A DNA stretch of 64,000 nucleotides from Siphonodentalium dalli (Eukaryota > Mollusca > Scaphopoda > Gadilida > Siphonodentaliidae), in contig CP136066.1 of assembly GCA_032622095.1 (NCBI GenBank), forward strand, positions 98,415,319 through 98,479,318, in the 5' to 3' direction. The notes beneath the pieces are model-generated. The model saw only the letters and a program-made list of their open reading frames with translations. It was not told where the DNA came from and searched no databases. Position 1 is the first letter of the stretch. Every line of letters begins with the position of its first letter. Of the stretch, positions 1 through 12,900 are shown piece after piece. The position numbers were made by a program, and so were the translations under genes.

Positions 1-449
1 GTATCAAATCCAGTCGTAAGTCGGGATTTTTTTAACCCTGTGCCAATGTATTCTCTTATATATGCGAGTCTACCATAGGTCACCTCGCATATATAAGAGA
101 ATGCATTGGCTTAACAATTTTTTATCATGTTTTTTAAATAAATGTTTCTTACAATTTTTAGGACATAAAATAAAAAAAACATCCATTACCCTGCAGGGAG
201 CCCCACACATATATATAAGCACATAGAAGAGTGTCGTCTGCTCATGTTTGTCTGGGGCTCTGTATGGGTGAAATTATAAAATTGTTAAAGAATACAAGAA
301 AACATTATTAAAATTGTAAAAAATTCTTAGGCCAATGCATTCTCTTATATATGCGAGGCGACCTATGGCCGACTCGCATATAAAAGAGAATGCATTGGCA
401 CAGGGTAAAAAAATCCCGACTTCCGACTGGATTTGATATGGCGGGTCAC
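1..449. mobile_element. Double-hairpin MITE, copy 1 (left end cut by window)
   Basis: The terminal repeat (ending ATGGCGGGTCAC at 449) and a subterminal GTAAGTCGGGATTTTTTT / AAAAAATCCCGAC block flank two 69-bp hairpins at 42-110 and 331-399. Each hairpin begins GCCAATG and is nearly self-complementary around an ATA loop. The core is AT-rich with a GGGAGCCCC/GGGGCTC pair. The same family occurs at 24.4 kb (hairpins) and 56.6-61.9 kb. Confidence 0.8.
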
Positions 450-585
450 ATACATGTATACGCAACAACTCTGTCTCACATTGCTTAACCATTTCTGGAA
501 GCAGACGAAAGATAACAAACATGCAGAGGAAGTCATATTTATTGGAGGACAATGTTCAGATAGTAAATTCAACAAACGTGGTCGT

Positions 586-591
586 TTTATT
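586..591 (-). terminator. Likely poly(A) signal of the SPRY-TIR gene
   Basis: AATAAA on the minus strand about 170 bases after the stop. A second AATAAA lies at 538-543. Both precede the boundary of the MITE that ends at 449, giving a 3' UTR of roughly 170-230 bases. Confidence 0.45.
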
Positions 592-761
592 GAACTTACT
601 ATATCAACATTTTATATGAGAACTACTCGTCGATGAGTATTTACTATAGATAGGGTAAACTAATTTTCGAAAAGCCCGAACTGTATGTGTTCTCTACAAC
701 CGTATCCACAATTTAAAGATGCTGCCATTTCGAGCTTTCGTGTAGTTTCATGCCGCTGCAT

Positions 762-997
762 TTATGACATCTGCACACCAATGTACTTTGCTACCCAGAC
801 GCCACATGGTTTACATACCTTATTTTCCGTTACCATGGAGTCGATTCGGCATGAGATAGCATCTTCTGGTAGCATGCTCGTGTGATAGATATTTATTTTA
901 TCCTTCAAACTGTTAAATTTGTCAGAAAGAGGACTTAATGTCCCGGATGGAGGCCAATCAACGTCATCATCCAAGAACACAAGTAGAATAGGCAAAC
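762..997 (-). CDS. SPRY-TIR gene exon 16 (TIR-like end, C-terminus)
   Basis: Acceptor TTTCCAG, starts in phase 1. It encodes LPILLVFLDDDVDWPP, matching the TIR strand after helix C (P-I-x-P-I/L-L ... P). A strong donor (AAG|GTATGT, 817-818) and an acceptor (GTGTGCAG, ends at 771) enclose a possible 48-nt intron at 771-818. Because 48 is a multiple of three, spliced and retained forms share the stop at 762-764: spliced ends ENK-MS, retained adds 16 residues. Confidence 0.68.
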
Positions 998-3900
998 CTG
1001 GAAAGCAAATTTCAATCTCGTAGTAACCAGGACTCGGTCATAGCCAATCAGAAGGTAGACGCGTGGATGTCTGATGCGAAACGTAGGCGGTGACGTCATA
1101 CTGCGAAGAAAGCCCTAGTATATAGCACTTGTAGTAAAGGGTGTAGTAAAGGGTGTCGGAATGTTTTAGACTATCGAACGCGTAGGCGAGTGGTTATATA
1201 TATAAAACCCTTGGAATCTACTGAATTCATTCTTCAGTTTCTATCCATTTAAATATTGGCATGATATACATTTAATTTAGACGGATATAAGTTAGCAAAC
1301 GACAGTTTAGAGGACAAATTCCGACGATTAATTTTATAATTAAAATAACCAAAATACCATAGGAATCTCTTATCACCCTTCATCTAGTGAGAAATGCTAA
1401 AAAAATGATTTCTAAAATATTTCTGACAAAAGCTAAAGATACAATAATCGCTCCTAAATGACTATAAATTTCATTGGCTTCAGGGTAACATATTTTATTC
1501 GAGTTTGATACCAATTTCCGTTGTTGAACAAAATGTTCATATATAATACTTTTTGGAAAAATTTCTACTAGATTTGACAGTGGTTCGCATTATTTTTGTG
1601 TAATTAATCGATTCTGATGACTAAAGTGTAGTTTGAAGACATATTGTTGTTGGAATCTGATGATACTGGGACCATCGAATCGGATTGTGTCCTTTTAAAT
1701 ATATTTAAATACAAATTAAAGTTATAGAGTTTAAAAAAATCGGCTCGCGAACTTTTTTTTCCAGCATAGTCCAGTGCATGTATTGTTAAGACTCTGAAAC
1801 GCTGCAATATTGTACATAAACTTACCACTGTCGAAGGCGATTCTGCACTCTTTGAACATCGATTCGCTATTATAGTTCGAGTCTGATAACATCATTATCA
1901 CAGCATTGCTTGAGCATATTATATTCTCTATGGACGGAGATTCGTGAGTATTAGCGGATTTCTTCACATCGTACCTCTCCATCAACCTGAAAGTTGAATA
2001 AGAACTTCCATTATCCTCAGGAAGATGTTTGGTTTATTGTGGGTTGGTCGGTCGTTTCGACCACTAGGCCAAGCCTGACTTTAGTGTGTCCTGTCATTTG
2101 CAGAATGAGGTCCCCAGAGAGTGGATTTAGTGATGCTATCCCGAATAGCATCACTATATATATTCACACACAGGGGACCTCATTCTGCTTAGGCCTCATC
2201 TTCTCTGTAAAGTTTCTTTATTATCAAATTTCTATAGAAACTTTCATCACATAGATTCTATTTCTTTTTTAGTTATTTTTGCTATATCCGCAAATTGTCA
2301 GAATACACATTGCATAATCGAGGTTCCGAACGGTTTACAACACAATATTCACAATTTGGGAACATCAATCTGAGTCTATGACTCCCCATAGCAGATGAGG
2401 CCATGCAGAATGAGGTCCCCATAGGGTGAATTTGGTTATGCAATCCCGATGTGCGGGATAGCTAGCGTCACTAAATTCACCCTCTGGGGACCTCATTCTG
2501 CAAATGACAAGCACATTATGCTCAGACTTGCACTAGGCTATATCAGGACTGTAGGTGGACGAGAGATTGCGTAGAAATGTTGATCGATTACACCGAGAAA
2601 TAAACTCCATGCAATGCACGTAGTAACAATGTTAACCGATATACCAGAAAGCAACTGAGTTGTCAGATACACAAATCAGCTTAAACTAGCGCTGAATATG
2701 TCGTTGTTCGGCTGTTTTCGTGCAAAAATACACCCAGGGATCTCCTAAATGTACAAAAAGACACATAGGATCTCACAAACTGTGCAAAAGTCACCCAGCA
2801 TATCAGACTTTATTTAAAAAAATCTGTTTTAGATTAGTCCGCAATTTAATTATTATTACATTAATGATTTGTTTGTGATTTAAGAGTGAAATTTCAAGGG
2901 AATTTGAATGGATATTCATTCCACTGTCGAAGACGAACGATAGTTTGAGATCATGTGTGTCTTTTTGCATGTTTGCGATATCCTGGGTGTCTTCTGCACG
3001 ATACCATGCGATAATGGACCAATTCGGCTTCACTATATATAGCCCCCTCCCCTTTCGCGCAGATTACAAACTCATGTCTCTCGGTATTCGAACAAGCTTC
3101 GCTATTGTGTTGGACGTCTTATGGCAGCTTAATGCGCAATTTCACATTATCAACCGAGCCACCCCCCTCAGGAACATGTAAACACTACTAAATACAGGCA
3201 CACAGAACTTTTTTCACGAAATATACGTTGCTTTTAAGTTAGTTTCAAATGCAAACATTATGACATTTAAATCTGCATGAATCAGACAACATAATATATC
3301 AGATTTATGGAGGTACAGGTATATGTGCTTGCTTCATTGAGCATTAACAAATTCTCATTTCTTATTACCGAAATGGCAATGCATCGATCAGAATGGCACA
3401 TTGAGATGTCCCACAACTCATATTAAGCTTCAGATATAGAAATTACACATACCCATCTATAAGGTTTTCGACAGGGTCCGTGTCTATCAACATGTGACAC
3501 ACATATAACCTTTGTTTAGCATCGTTGTCCTTCATGGTTGTGTCGTCTGTAATATAAAGTGAACTACAACAAAACAAATATAACCCTTTCTATAATAAAT
3601 ACTTATTGATAAGTAGTTCCCTTATAGGAAATGTTCAGATAATAAGTTAAACAATTTACAAACGACCATGTTGAGCTTATTATCTGAATATTCCCACCAG
3701 TGAATAGTAATCCTTCTACACTTAGACTACTATATTTTCATCTCTCTTTCGTCTGCTCAGTTGAACTTACTGTCTAAACATTTCCAACCAGTGGATCTGA
3801 ATCATTGAATCATTCTGCTCTTGAATTATCTTTAATTTCGTATAATTTTATTACATGAACACCCATCTAAATTGTTAATAGACCATTCCAATGTATACTG

Positions 3901-6900
3901 TTATAACTGAATGGGAGAATCCATTCAGTACATGCGCTAATTTAACCCCCTTGTTATGTTATTTTTAGCATGCTAACCGTTCGCCGTTTACCCCCCCCCC
4001 CCCCTATTCACTGTTATTTTTTAGCATGTTACCCATTCGTCATGTTACCCCCCCTTTTTTCGCTGTTATTTTTTTTTTTAGCATGTTATCACCCCCAATT
4101 TCACAGTAACTTTTAATAATTTCTTCGATTTATGATTTTATGCGTTTCTGTATTTTTATAACGTCTAGTTCTACTGTTTTGTTGATAACCATAATTATGT
4201 CTTAAGCCGCTTTCACACATGTCCGTTTCTCGGATGCGTTTCCTTGCGTTTCTAATATTTTAACGCATCCGGAAAACGCATCGGTCGAAATAGTGAAGCT
4301 AGCCACACATGCTTGTGTATGATTTTTTAGAAACGCAGGCGAAACGCAGCATTTCAAGTCCGTGACATGAACAAAAGAAACGCATCCGGCAAACGCACAT
4401 GTGTGAAAGACCCAGTGATATTATCACTGTTTTGACCGATGCGTTTTCCGGATGCGTTAAAATATTAGAAACGCAAGGAAACGCATCGGAGAAACGGACA
4501 TGTGTGAAAGCGGCTTTATATTTGCAATTGTATTTTATGTTTAACATGTCAAGCGTTTTAGAGCACTTCGGTGGATTTTACGCTATACAAAACTGTTATT
4601 TATTTATTTATTATTTATTCATGGGAAGAAGCCTTGAACCAATTTTGGTCAAATTCCGATAACGATATTGATGATGAGTGCCATGAAACGACATAACAAT
4701 TTAACTTGATATATTAGATTGTTACCCCCCCCCCCCAGTCTGATCACTGCCCTCACGTATACAAAATGTAATTATTATAACATTTTTTATTTAATTATTA
4801 TTGATTGCAATTCATTCTAATATGATCTGGCCAATTTCTAAATGAATACGGACTGTCAACTCTCTCAGAAAAAAACGAGGAATGAATTGTGACTGACAAA
4901 AGTCTTAAATAAAAAATGTGAGATTTCCTTACATTCAGTATTACGCGATGGATGTGTTCAGACCACCGTGAGATTTCCTTACATTCAGTATTACGCGATG
5001 GATGTGTTCAGACCACCGTAAACGAGGGGTGAGATTTCCTTACATTCAGTATTACGCGATGGATGTGTTCAGACCACCGTGAGATTTCCTTACATTCAGT
5101 ATTACGCGATGGATGTGTTCAGACCACCGTGAGATTTCCTTACATTCAGTATTACGCGATGGATGTGTTCAGACCACCGTAAACGAGGGGAACATAACTC
5201 TGTCTTGCAAGTTTGTGACAAAAATATAAGACAACGTTTAGATTGTTGGAGCCATAACGCATACATTGCATGGCACAGAGGGACTGTCAATCAAACCATA
5301 GGTCGAGTTTTGTTCTGACTAAAACATATAGGCCTAAGTGTGATATTAGTAGAGATATAGACAAAACACAACGCGCATCTTAATCGAGACCCTTTTATCG
5401 AATGAGTTGCGGATGGCGCAAGGATATATTTCGCGAGAGCGTAGCTCGAGCGAAATATAACTTTGCGCCGTCCGCAACGAGTTCGATAAAAGATTCGAGA
5501 TTATGATGCAAGTTGTGTTCTGTATTTATTCTACACCGTTCAGTCAGATAAGTTCAATCCACGAATGTCACCTCCATTGTTACTATATAGCTACCTTTAT
5601 TGTGATTTAAGTCTGACAAATAACCAGTAATTATGTGGGGATCACCGGAAGCGGATGATCGACGTAATGTACGTCATCTTTCTTGGCGACAACGTCAACA
5701 AGAATAGTTCCGGCTTGTATTCCACTAGAGGTATACACTTATATGTATTCAATGGCTGGGATTCCGTTGAATACATGTGACTCGCGCCAATGGGTGTGGA
5801 GTAAATATTATATATCCAAGTGAGCACTAACCTTTTTCATAAATATTTGGCATATATTGCATGACGTCAGCCATGAGATCGGCATTAAACGTCTCCGTTT
5901 GTTCAGCTTTAAACGTTTCATTTTCCGCCCACCATGACTGAATGAGCATCTGAGACAGATCTGGGGGCGTGGAATTGGTGGTCACCTCCACTGAATCACC
6001 TGTAATAAAGGGAATCATACATCGGTTGTCAATTAACGTTTTTATTGTGAGATGTGTTATCCCATTAAATTAAATAAACTGGCTCACTACCATATCAAAA
6101 TTTTTTGTTATAAGATGCCCTTAATAAATTTCTTTTAGATTGTTTTATAGACGATTATTCTGTACGTGTATGTGTGTATATGAATAACATGCCATCTAAT
6201 TAAAGGTACTCAATCCGATCAGACGCTCCTAAATTACTATGTCTTTGGTTCCGGGGGTAAAAAATATTTAATTCGAGTCGAGGAACCCACCCATCAAAGC
6301 TCATAGTGATCAGATATCGATTTGTGATGTTTGTTATTTCTCGAGATGTGTAATAATATGTGGCCCAGAAACAAGTGGTCAAACGGAGGGTCTCGGACAA
6401 AATTGCGGATAAAGATGGATAACTCTAAAATAAAGTGGTAATACGGTCAAATTTCGTGATATTTTATTGATAGTACGCATATTTTGTTGAACAAAATGTT
6501 GATAAATAACACGTTTTTTGAAATTTGATACCATAGTTGACAGTGGTTAGCATTATTTTGTTGCAATAAATCGATTCTGATAACTAAAGCCTATTTTGAA
6601 GAAGTGTTGTTGTTGTATCTTGATGGTATGTGGACCGTCTGATCGGATTGAGTACCTTTAATAATTTATATATAGCGATATTTGTTTTGGGAGAAGCAGG
6701 AAGCCTTCCCGGAAGGCTACGTTGGCTATGTTAGCCCCAACAATACACTGCATTATTACCTCGCATGTAATACGTTACTTCCATTGTATTATTCATGTAT
6801 GTATTGTTAATAAAATTATCCCATCCTATGCCATTAACTCATACATTGGAATGGTAAATTTTTCATTTTGAGGAGTGTTTTGATGATACATCAGGTGGCC

Positions 6901-9900
6901 GCAGGACTGATGGGATCCTATTCAGCCATTTGTTCGGAGGGAATATTCAGATAAGTTCAAGTGATTTGGAAACAAATACATGGTACTCGAAAAATCAACG
7001 GAGGTCAGATACCACCCACACGGACCTTATATCCTGGAATTGTTCACCCCACCCCAGCCCTATCGTCGCTATATCGTCACCTTCGTGGTCGAGATAGGCC
7101 GCCAGGTAGACACCACCGACTTGCTGTTGAAACATTTGATGATGGAAGACCTCTCCATTTTTTGTTAAGTAAACAATTATCGACTGTCGAGATCTGGGAT
7201 CCTGGTTGTCCCGCCTGATAACGCACAGACCGAAAACATCCGTGATTATAGCAGCATCCGAATCGTGTCTGGTCGTAACTGTAAAAGATAAAATTCCGGT
7301 GTCCAGTCTCATTAAAGATGCTCTATATCACTTACTAGAAATAACAAATCATTAAAACCCCAAAAGCAAAGAGGTCAAACCATTAAAACCCTACAAGAAA
7401 TGAGTAATAGACTATAAGCGGCAAACGATTGAATTAAGGGATTTTTGACACCTCGTGTACGTACCCCCGGAAACAATAGCCGTCGGCAGATCGAGATGCT
7501 CCCAAAATACGCCCGTGGTTTGTCAAAAATGTAGGTATGGATAAATTGTCATCTGATATGATGGTTCAAAGACAGAGCTCAATAATCAAATTGAGGGCAA
7601 ATTCCAACAAAGGGAACTCCGGAGAATATTGTGGGGGGGGGGGGGGGGTGGAACCCAAATTAGAAAGTTATCCGGAAATGGGCCATAACTCTGGTGAAAA
7701 TTGGCGGGTGGAATTCGAACTTGACCTGTGTTCATTCCATTCATTTGAGGATATATAAAGTTATCATCCGGAAACTAAAGGCGAACGGGCGGTCGAAGAG
7801 ACCAATAACATAATACCTTCCGTTTTTTAAACGGTGTATAAAAATTCAATAAAACCTTGTTCGAAGACACGTTACCACTGCTATTATCAGAAAGGCAGAA
7901 ATGACATTTGGTTTTACATATTTGACTTAAAATTGTTCTAATATATAGATTGTCAATCAAAATCTTCGTAAAAATAGAAACACATATCCTGTCTCAGTTT
8001 GTGGAAAAAATAAGAAGAAAAAAATAGGAAGAAAAAAAAAGCCTCATTGGGCACTATTTTGAAAGCATGGTTAAAGGTACTCAATCAGATTCGATGGTGC
8101 CCATACAATTAGATTCCAACAACAGCAACATTTTTAGAAATGCCGCTTCAGTTATCAGAATCGATTAACTGCCCAAAAATAATGCTAACGACTGTCAACT
8201 ATAGTATGAAATTTCCCGAAACGTATTATTTAACAACATGTTGTTCGACGAAATTTGGCCTTATTATCGACAGAAAGCCTCTTGATTTTAGAGTTCGAGA
8301 GCGTCGCATCGTCGACTTTTACTGGGCCACTAATAAGTCTCGATGGCGAAAAATAGTAGATTTCAGAAATCGATATCTAATAATTCTATTTTCGATAGGT
8401 GGGTTCCTCGACTCGAATCAAATATTGTTTCCCCCCGAATCCAAATAAATAGTAATTGAGGGGCGCTGAATCGGATTATGCATCTTTAACATCGTGCCAA
8501 ATTTCATTCAGATTCAATAACCCATGTCTGAGATATATGCCCGGAAGAACAAGAATGATGCTAATATATGTTTTCGGACTTTATAACTCGGAAATATTTG
8601 TTTCAAACTTCCAATAGATGACCATTTTGATAAAAATAGAAAAATAGATATGTTAATGTTGTTCTAAATACAACAAATTCACCACTATTTACTGGTTGGA
8701 AAATCGAACAATGATAACATTTTCGACATATAAGTCGTGAAAATGTTCCAGCCAATGTTATGTCAGGTATGAAATTCCCAACTGTTGAACATTTTGACCA
8801 TAGTTGGAGGTGATCGGGACACCCCGAACGCCACATCTCCTGTCGCACGTCCCTGATTCTTGGTATATAAATGGAAGTAACTCACTGTTACTGCATGTTA
8901 TCTCGGTCATGTAAGGGAAGTAAGCGATAGTTCCAGCCTCCACTCCTAACAGCCAGCTCCGTTTTGACGTGGCGCTCGCTAGACCGAACGCCATCAACGA
9001 GTGTCCGCTTACTCTATCAACATGGAACTCCACAAAATCCTGATCTGCAAGGGAAAGCGGACGGAATCATTCCACAAACTCGGGAAATGACGTTAAAACA
9101 TTATTTTTCAACTATCTCTCAAGATGCCTACACTGCCAAAAAGGATTTTCTTATTTTGAGGGAAAACACTTAAAATAAGTACAATTATCTTGGGAGTATA
9201 CTTAGAAAATGTTCTTGCATCATAGTTTTTTATAGTTCCTTATAGAAATTTAAATTCTAATTTATATGAGAATATTGTTCTTAATGTTTTCTAAGAACAG
9301 TTTAAATATTTTTCACATATTTTCTTAATAGTAAGAAATAATTTCTTAAATCCTTTGAAGTATTTTTCTCAATATCTAGAAAAAGTTAAGAAATATTTTC
9401 TTATATCCTAGAAAGTCTTATTCTCAGTATCTAGACAAATGTAAGAAATAGCCGAAGATAACGTTACATTAAAAATAGAAGCCCAAATCCTATAATTATG
9501 CCCCACATCATATATTGGGTAATTGGAGTATAAAATATCTTGCATTTTACACTCTAAGAATTATGAAAAACCTAATGATTTTCACATGTTTTTTGGCCAC
9601 CAAAAACCAAGAATAGGGGCAGGGTTTCTTCAATGTCCGACCGACTTCTTGTGTATTCGTTATAGAACCAATATAGCGTCTCCAAGAACCAATTTAGTAT
9701 CAGTAAGAGTTGGTTCTTCTTGAGTTAGGTAAAGTAAGCTACATATTCAAACACAAAGCATTTTGTTGATATATGAATGAATAGACAACAAGGAAATGAG
9801 AGTCAGATTTCGTCTTACATTCGGAAACAACAGAATTTGATCCCACGTTTACCGTGAATTCCCCATTGAACATTGAACAAAGTTTATTGGTACTTTTTCT

Positions 9901-12900
9901 TCCTAGTCAAACATAAGTTATGTAGCTTTTGAAATATGTTGATGGCAGATTCACGTACCTGGTTTAATTAAAGGTACTGGGGCCATCACCCAAAGAACCG
10001 AGTCACCGTGTTCAAGATCTCTCTGTGTAACAGTAAACCTGTTACCAATGGCGTTAGTAGTTTCTTGATTATATATCCAAGTCCGGATGTCTGCCTGGAA
10101 AACGAACAAATTCATTTGTATTCTTTGAAGATTTGTGTAAGCGAATGTATGACATCCAGGTAAACAAGTAACATACGAGCTCGAAATTGAAATGTCGAGC
10201 TTGAAGTATGAATATGTGAAATGTATTTCGATTTGGGTCAGGTGCATGGTTAGACGCTCCCCGTTGGGCGTGTCGACCTCAGAATTTACAACTGCACCCC
10301 CTTGAACCAGACCAAAATTTCGACCCCAGCCAATTCCATTTGCACCCCCCCCCCCCCGTTTGTGTCGTATTTTTCCAACTGTCACCCTAGATGGCTATTT
10401 CAGCCCAAAATGTTTTACTGAAATTGGAAAGTATGTCGACTTTCGTCCTAAAATCGACATATAATTAACGAATGAACAATTTTTCAGTGCGCCATATACA
10501 TAATTATGGCATGCTTGAACTCTGAAATTGTTCACTGATTTAATGTCAAGCTCCTAATTGAATCTTCGGTGTGCGCTATACACGAAATATGTGATATCAT
10601 ATCGTGAAATGATATGATCTTCTATACATCTATACATATCACACTAAAATTAATACTGATTTCAAATTAAAGTATCAGAACAATTTCATTTATTATTGGA
10701 CTGAAATCGAAAGAACGTGATTCCCCACCGTGTGATATATATGGTATTATAATCAGTGGGTGCTTGAAGTTCGGATTATTCACGTTTAAATATAGCTACT
10801 GCAGTTAACATGATTATGTCGAACAGAAACACTTTTTATAGTTTTCTGATGCCCGTGTGTGATTTCAAGCTCCAACGTGCATATATGGTAGTATACTTAC
10901 TGTGTCCACCGAAGGTTTCCCAGAAACTCTCCCTGGCCAATCAACCTCTGCCATGATAGGACCATTCTTCAGTGTTACAGTTGCGTAGATGTTTTCAGAC
11001 TCCGCCACAAGGACTTTGCCTCTCCCAACCAGCACCCCGTCTAACGTGAATGCCAATATGACAGAACTGGGTGTGTCGTATTCAACAAAACATCCAATGA
11101 GATCATCTGTGTGAAGAGAGATCGAAGTTTGAAGGTATTTTTAGTTGTACCTAAGCTGTCTCATTTTTGTTGCGAAACAAATACATGCATTTCCATAATA
11201 CTACAGTATTTTATAATCTGACATATGTTATCAGTGTGCAATGAGATAAGTCTGATGCCTTACCTCAGTTGTGTGTATATTATCAGTTTCCGGTCATGTG
11301 ACCACTCTGCAATGGCTGTGTTATTGCCGATTAAAGCATTAGTTAAACTACTATACAACTCGTTATTTCCCGTGAGAACATTAGTCGGCTACGAAATATA
11401 ACGTGGCTACATTTGGTATAGCAACTGAATATACAGAGGGTGAATGATAGAGAATACTGTGAACGATTGTTGCAATTTTCCTTGAAAATGGGGTGGAGGA
11501 TGCCGGAGAGTGGATTCCGGAAAGTTTATTGCTTGTGGTGCGATGACATACAAGTTGATTCGAGAAACTGACAGAATAAAACATTTAAAGAGATAACGTA
11601 ATTGGTAAAGATCCATCAAAATCCAAGACCATCAGAAATCCTGGCTAGATATAAATTCTACATCTGCGTTTAAAACAGGTCAAAGTGTAAATAAGTACAT
11701 TGCAGAACTTCGCCAACACTCAGAACTGTGTAACTACGGGGATATTCTGAATATGATTCGTGACCGATTAGTATGTGGGGTGGCAGATGAGCTGATACAA
11801 TGACCGCTGTTACAAAGTAGTAACTGGACATTAAACAAATCACTAGATATAATACTAGGAATGGAGAGAGAACAAAGCAATGTGCAAGAAATCAGTGAAA
11901 GAATAAAATCGTGCCAAAAGTACAAGCAACATACAAGCATTGAAATTACTTAACCAGAAATCCGACCGTGACACGGAGTGACAAAGTTGAGTGTGGGCGA
12001 TGCGATGGTTCACACAACAGTAATATTTGCATACATAAGTCACATAAGATGTTCGAAAGTGGGTCATTTGGATCGATTATGTAAATACATAGTGCATTGG
12101 GTTCAACCGCCAAATGAAATGGAAGACAGTTCCTCTGTCTAACCAGAATACGAATGACATTTACAATTTGTATAAGGTCAGACAAAGAAGTGTGGATCCA
12201 ATTATTGTGCATTTGAAGGTTTCGGTGAAATACGTACCGTTTGAACTAGATATGGCAGCATCATGTAGTATCACGAGTGAAAAACAGTTCACAACAACTT
12301 TTCAAGAAAGTGCACCCAGTCTTCAGCCTTATAAAAACATATACGAGTCAGACATTGGAAGTTTCTGGAACAGCAAACATTCCAATTGAGTACAGGAATC
12401 AGAGGCTAAATTTACCAATAGCGGTAGTCAAAGTGAAAGGTCTAAATCTTCTAGGCCGAGATTGGCTGCAGCACATCAAGATAGATTGGAGCAAAATAAC
12501 CTTTGTTGGAGCGAATATCGAAAGGGTGAATGAACAATTGCATGACACAGAACAGTCAGTCAGTTAGTATGTGGATGTGTTCCAAGATGAACTGGGTTGT
12601 TGTCGGGGAGCTACGGCAAACATTCATCATAATAAAGGTGTCTATTTTACAGAGCACATTCCGTCCGTTTGCTATCAAACTGAACTCAATCGTTTGAAAA
12701 CCTGGGCGTGATAAAACATGTTAAGAGTTCAGATTTGAAAAACCTGTTGAGAGTACATATTGGGCTACACCAGTGGTGCCTGTTATTAAGAACATTGTAA
12801 GACTCACGGTTAATCGTTGCTCAATGTTGGACAACTATCCAATTCCGAAAGTCCAAACTTGTTAAATACCTATCAAATTGTACTTTTTTACATGTATTGA

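Noticed and set aside
4918-5190. CRISPR-like direct repeats
   Set aside because: The 50-bp repeats abut each other without unique spacers, and the window is eukaryotic. It is a minisatellite.
6995-7312. Extending exon 12 over the full 105-codon frame
   Set aside because: The homologous splice position after GAAG and the in-frame join to exon 13 (GDSVEVT) show that the real exon is 7081-7278.
9951-10385. A 144-codon minus frame
   Set aside because: Only 9959-10094 is exon 10. The rest lies upstream of the acceptor and includes translation of a poly-C tract (GGGG).
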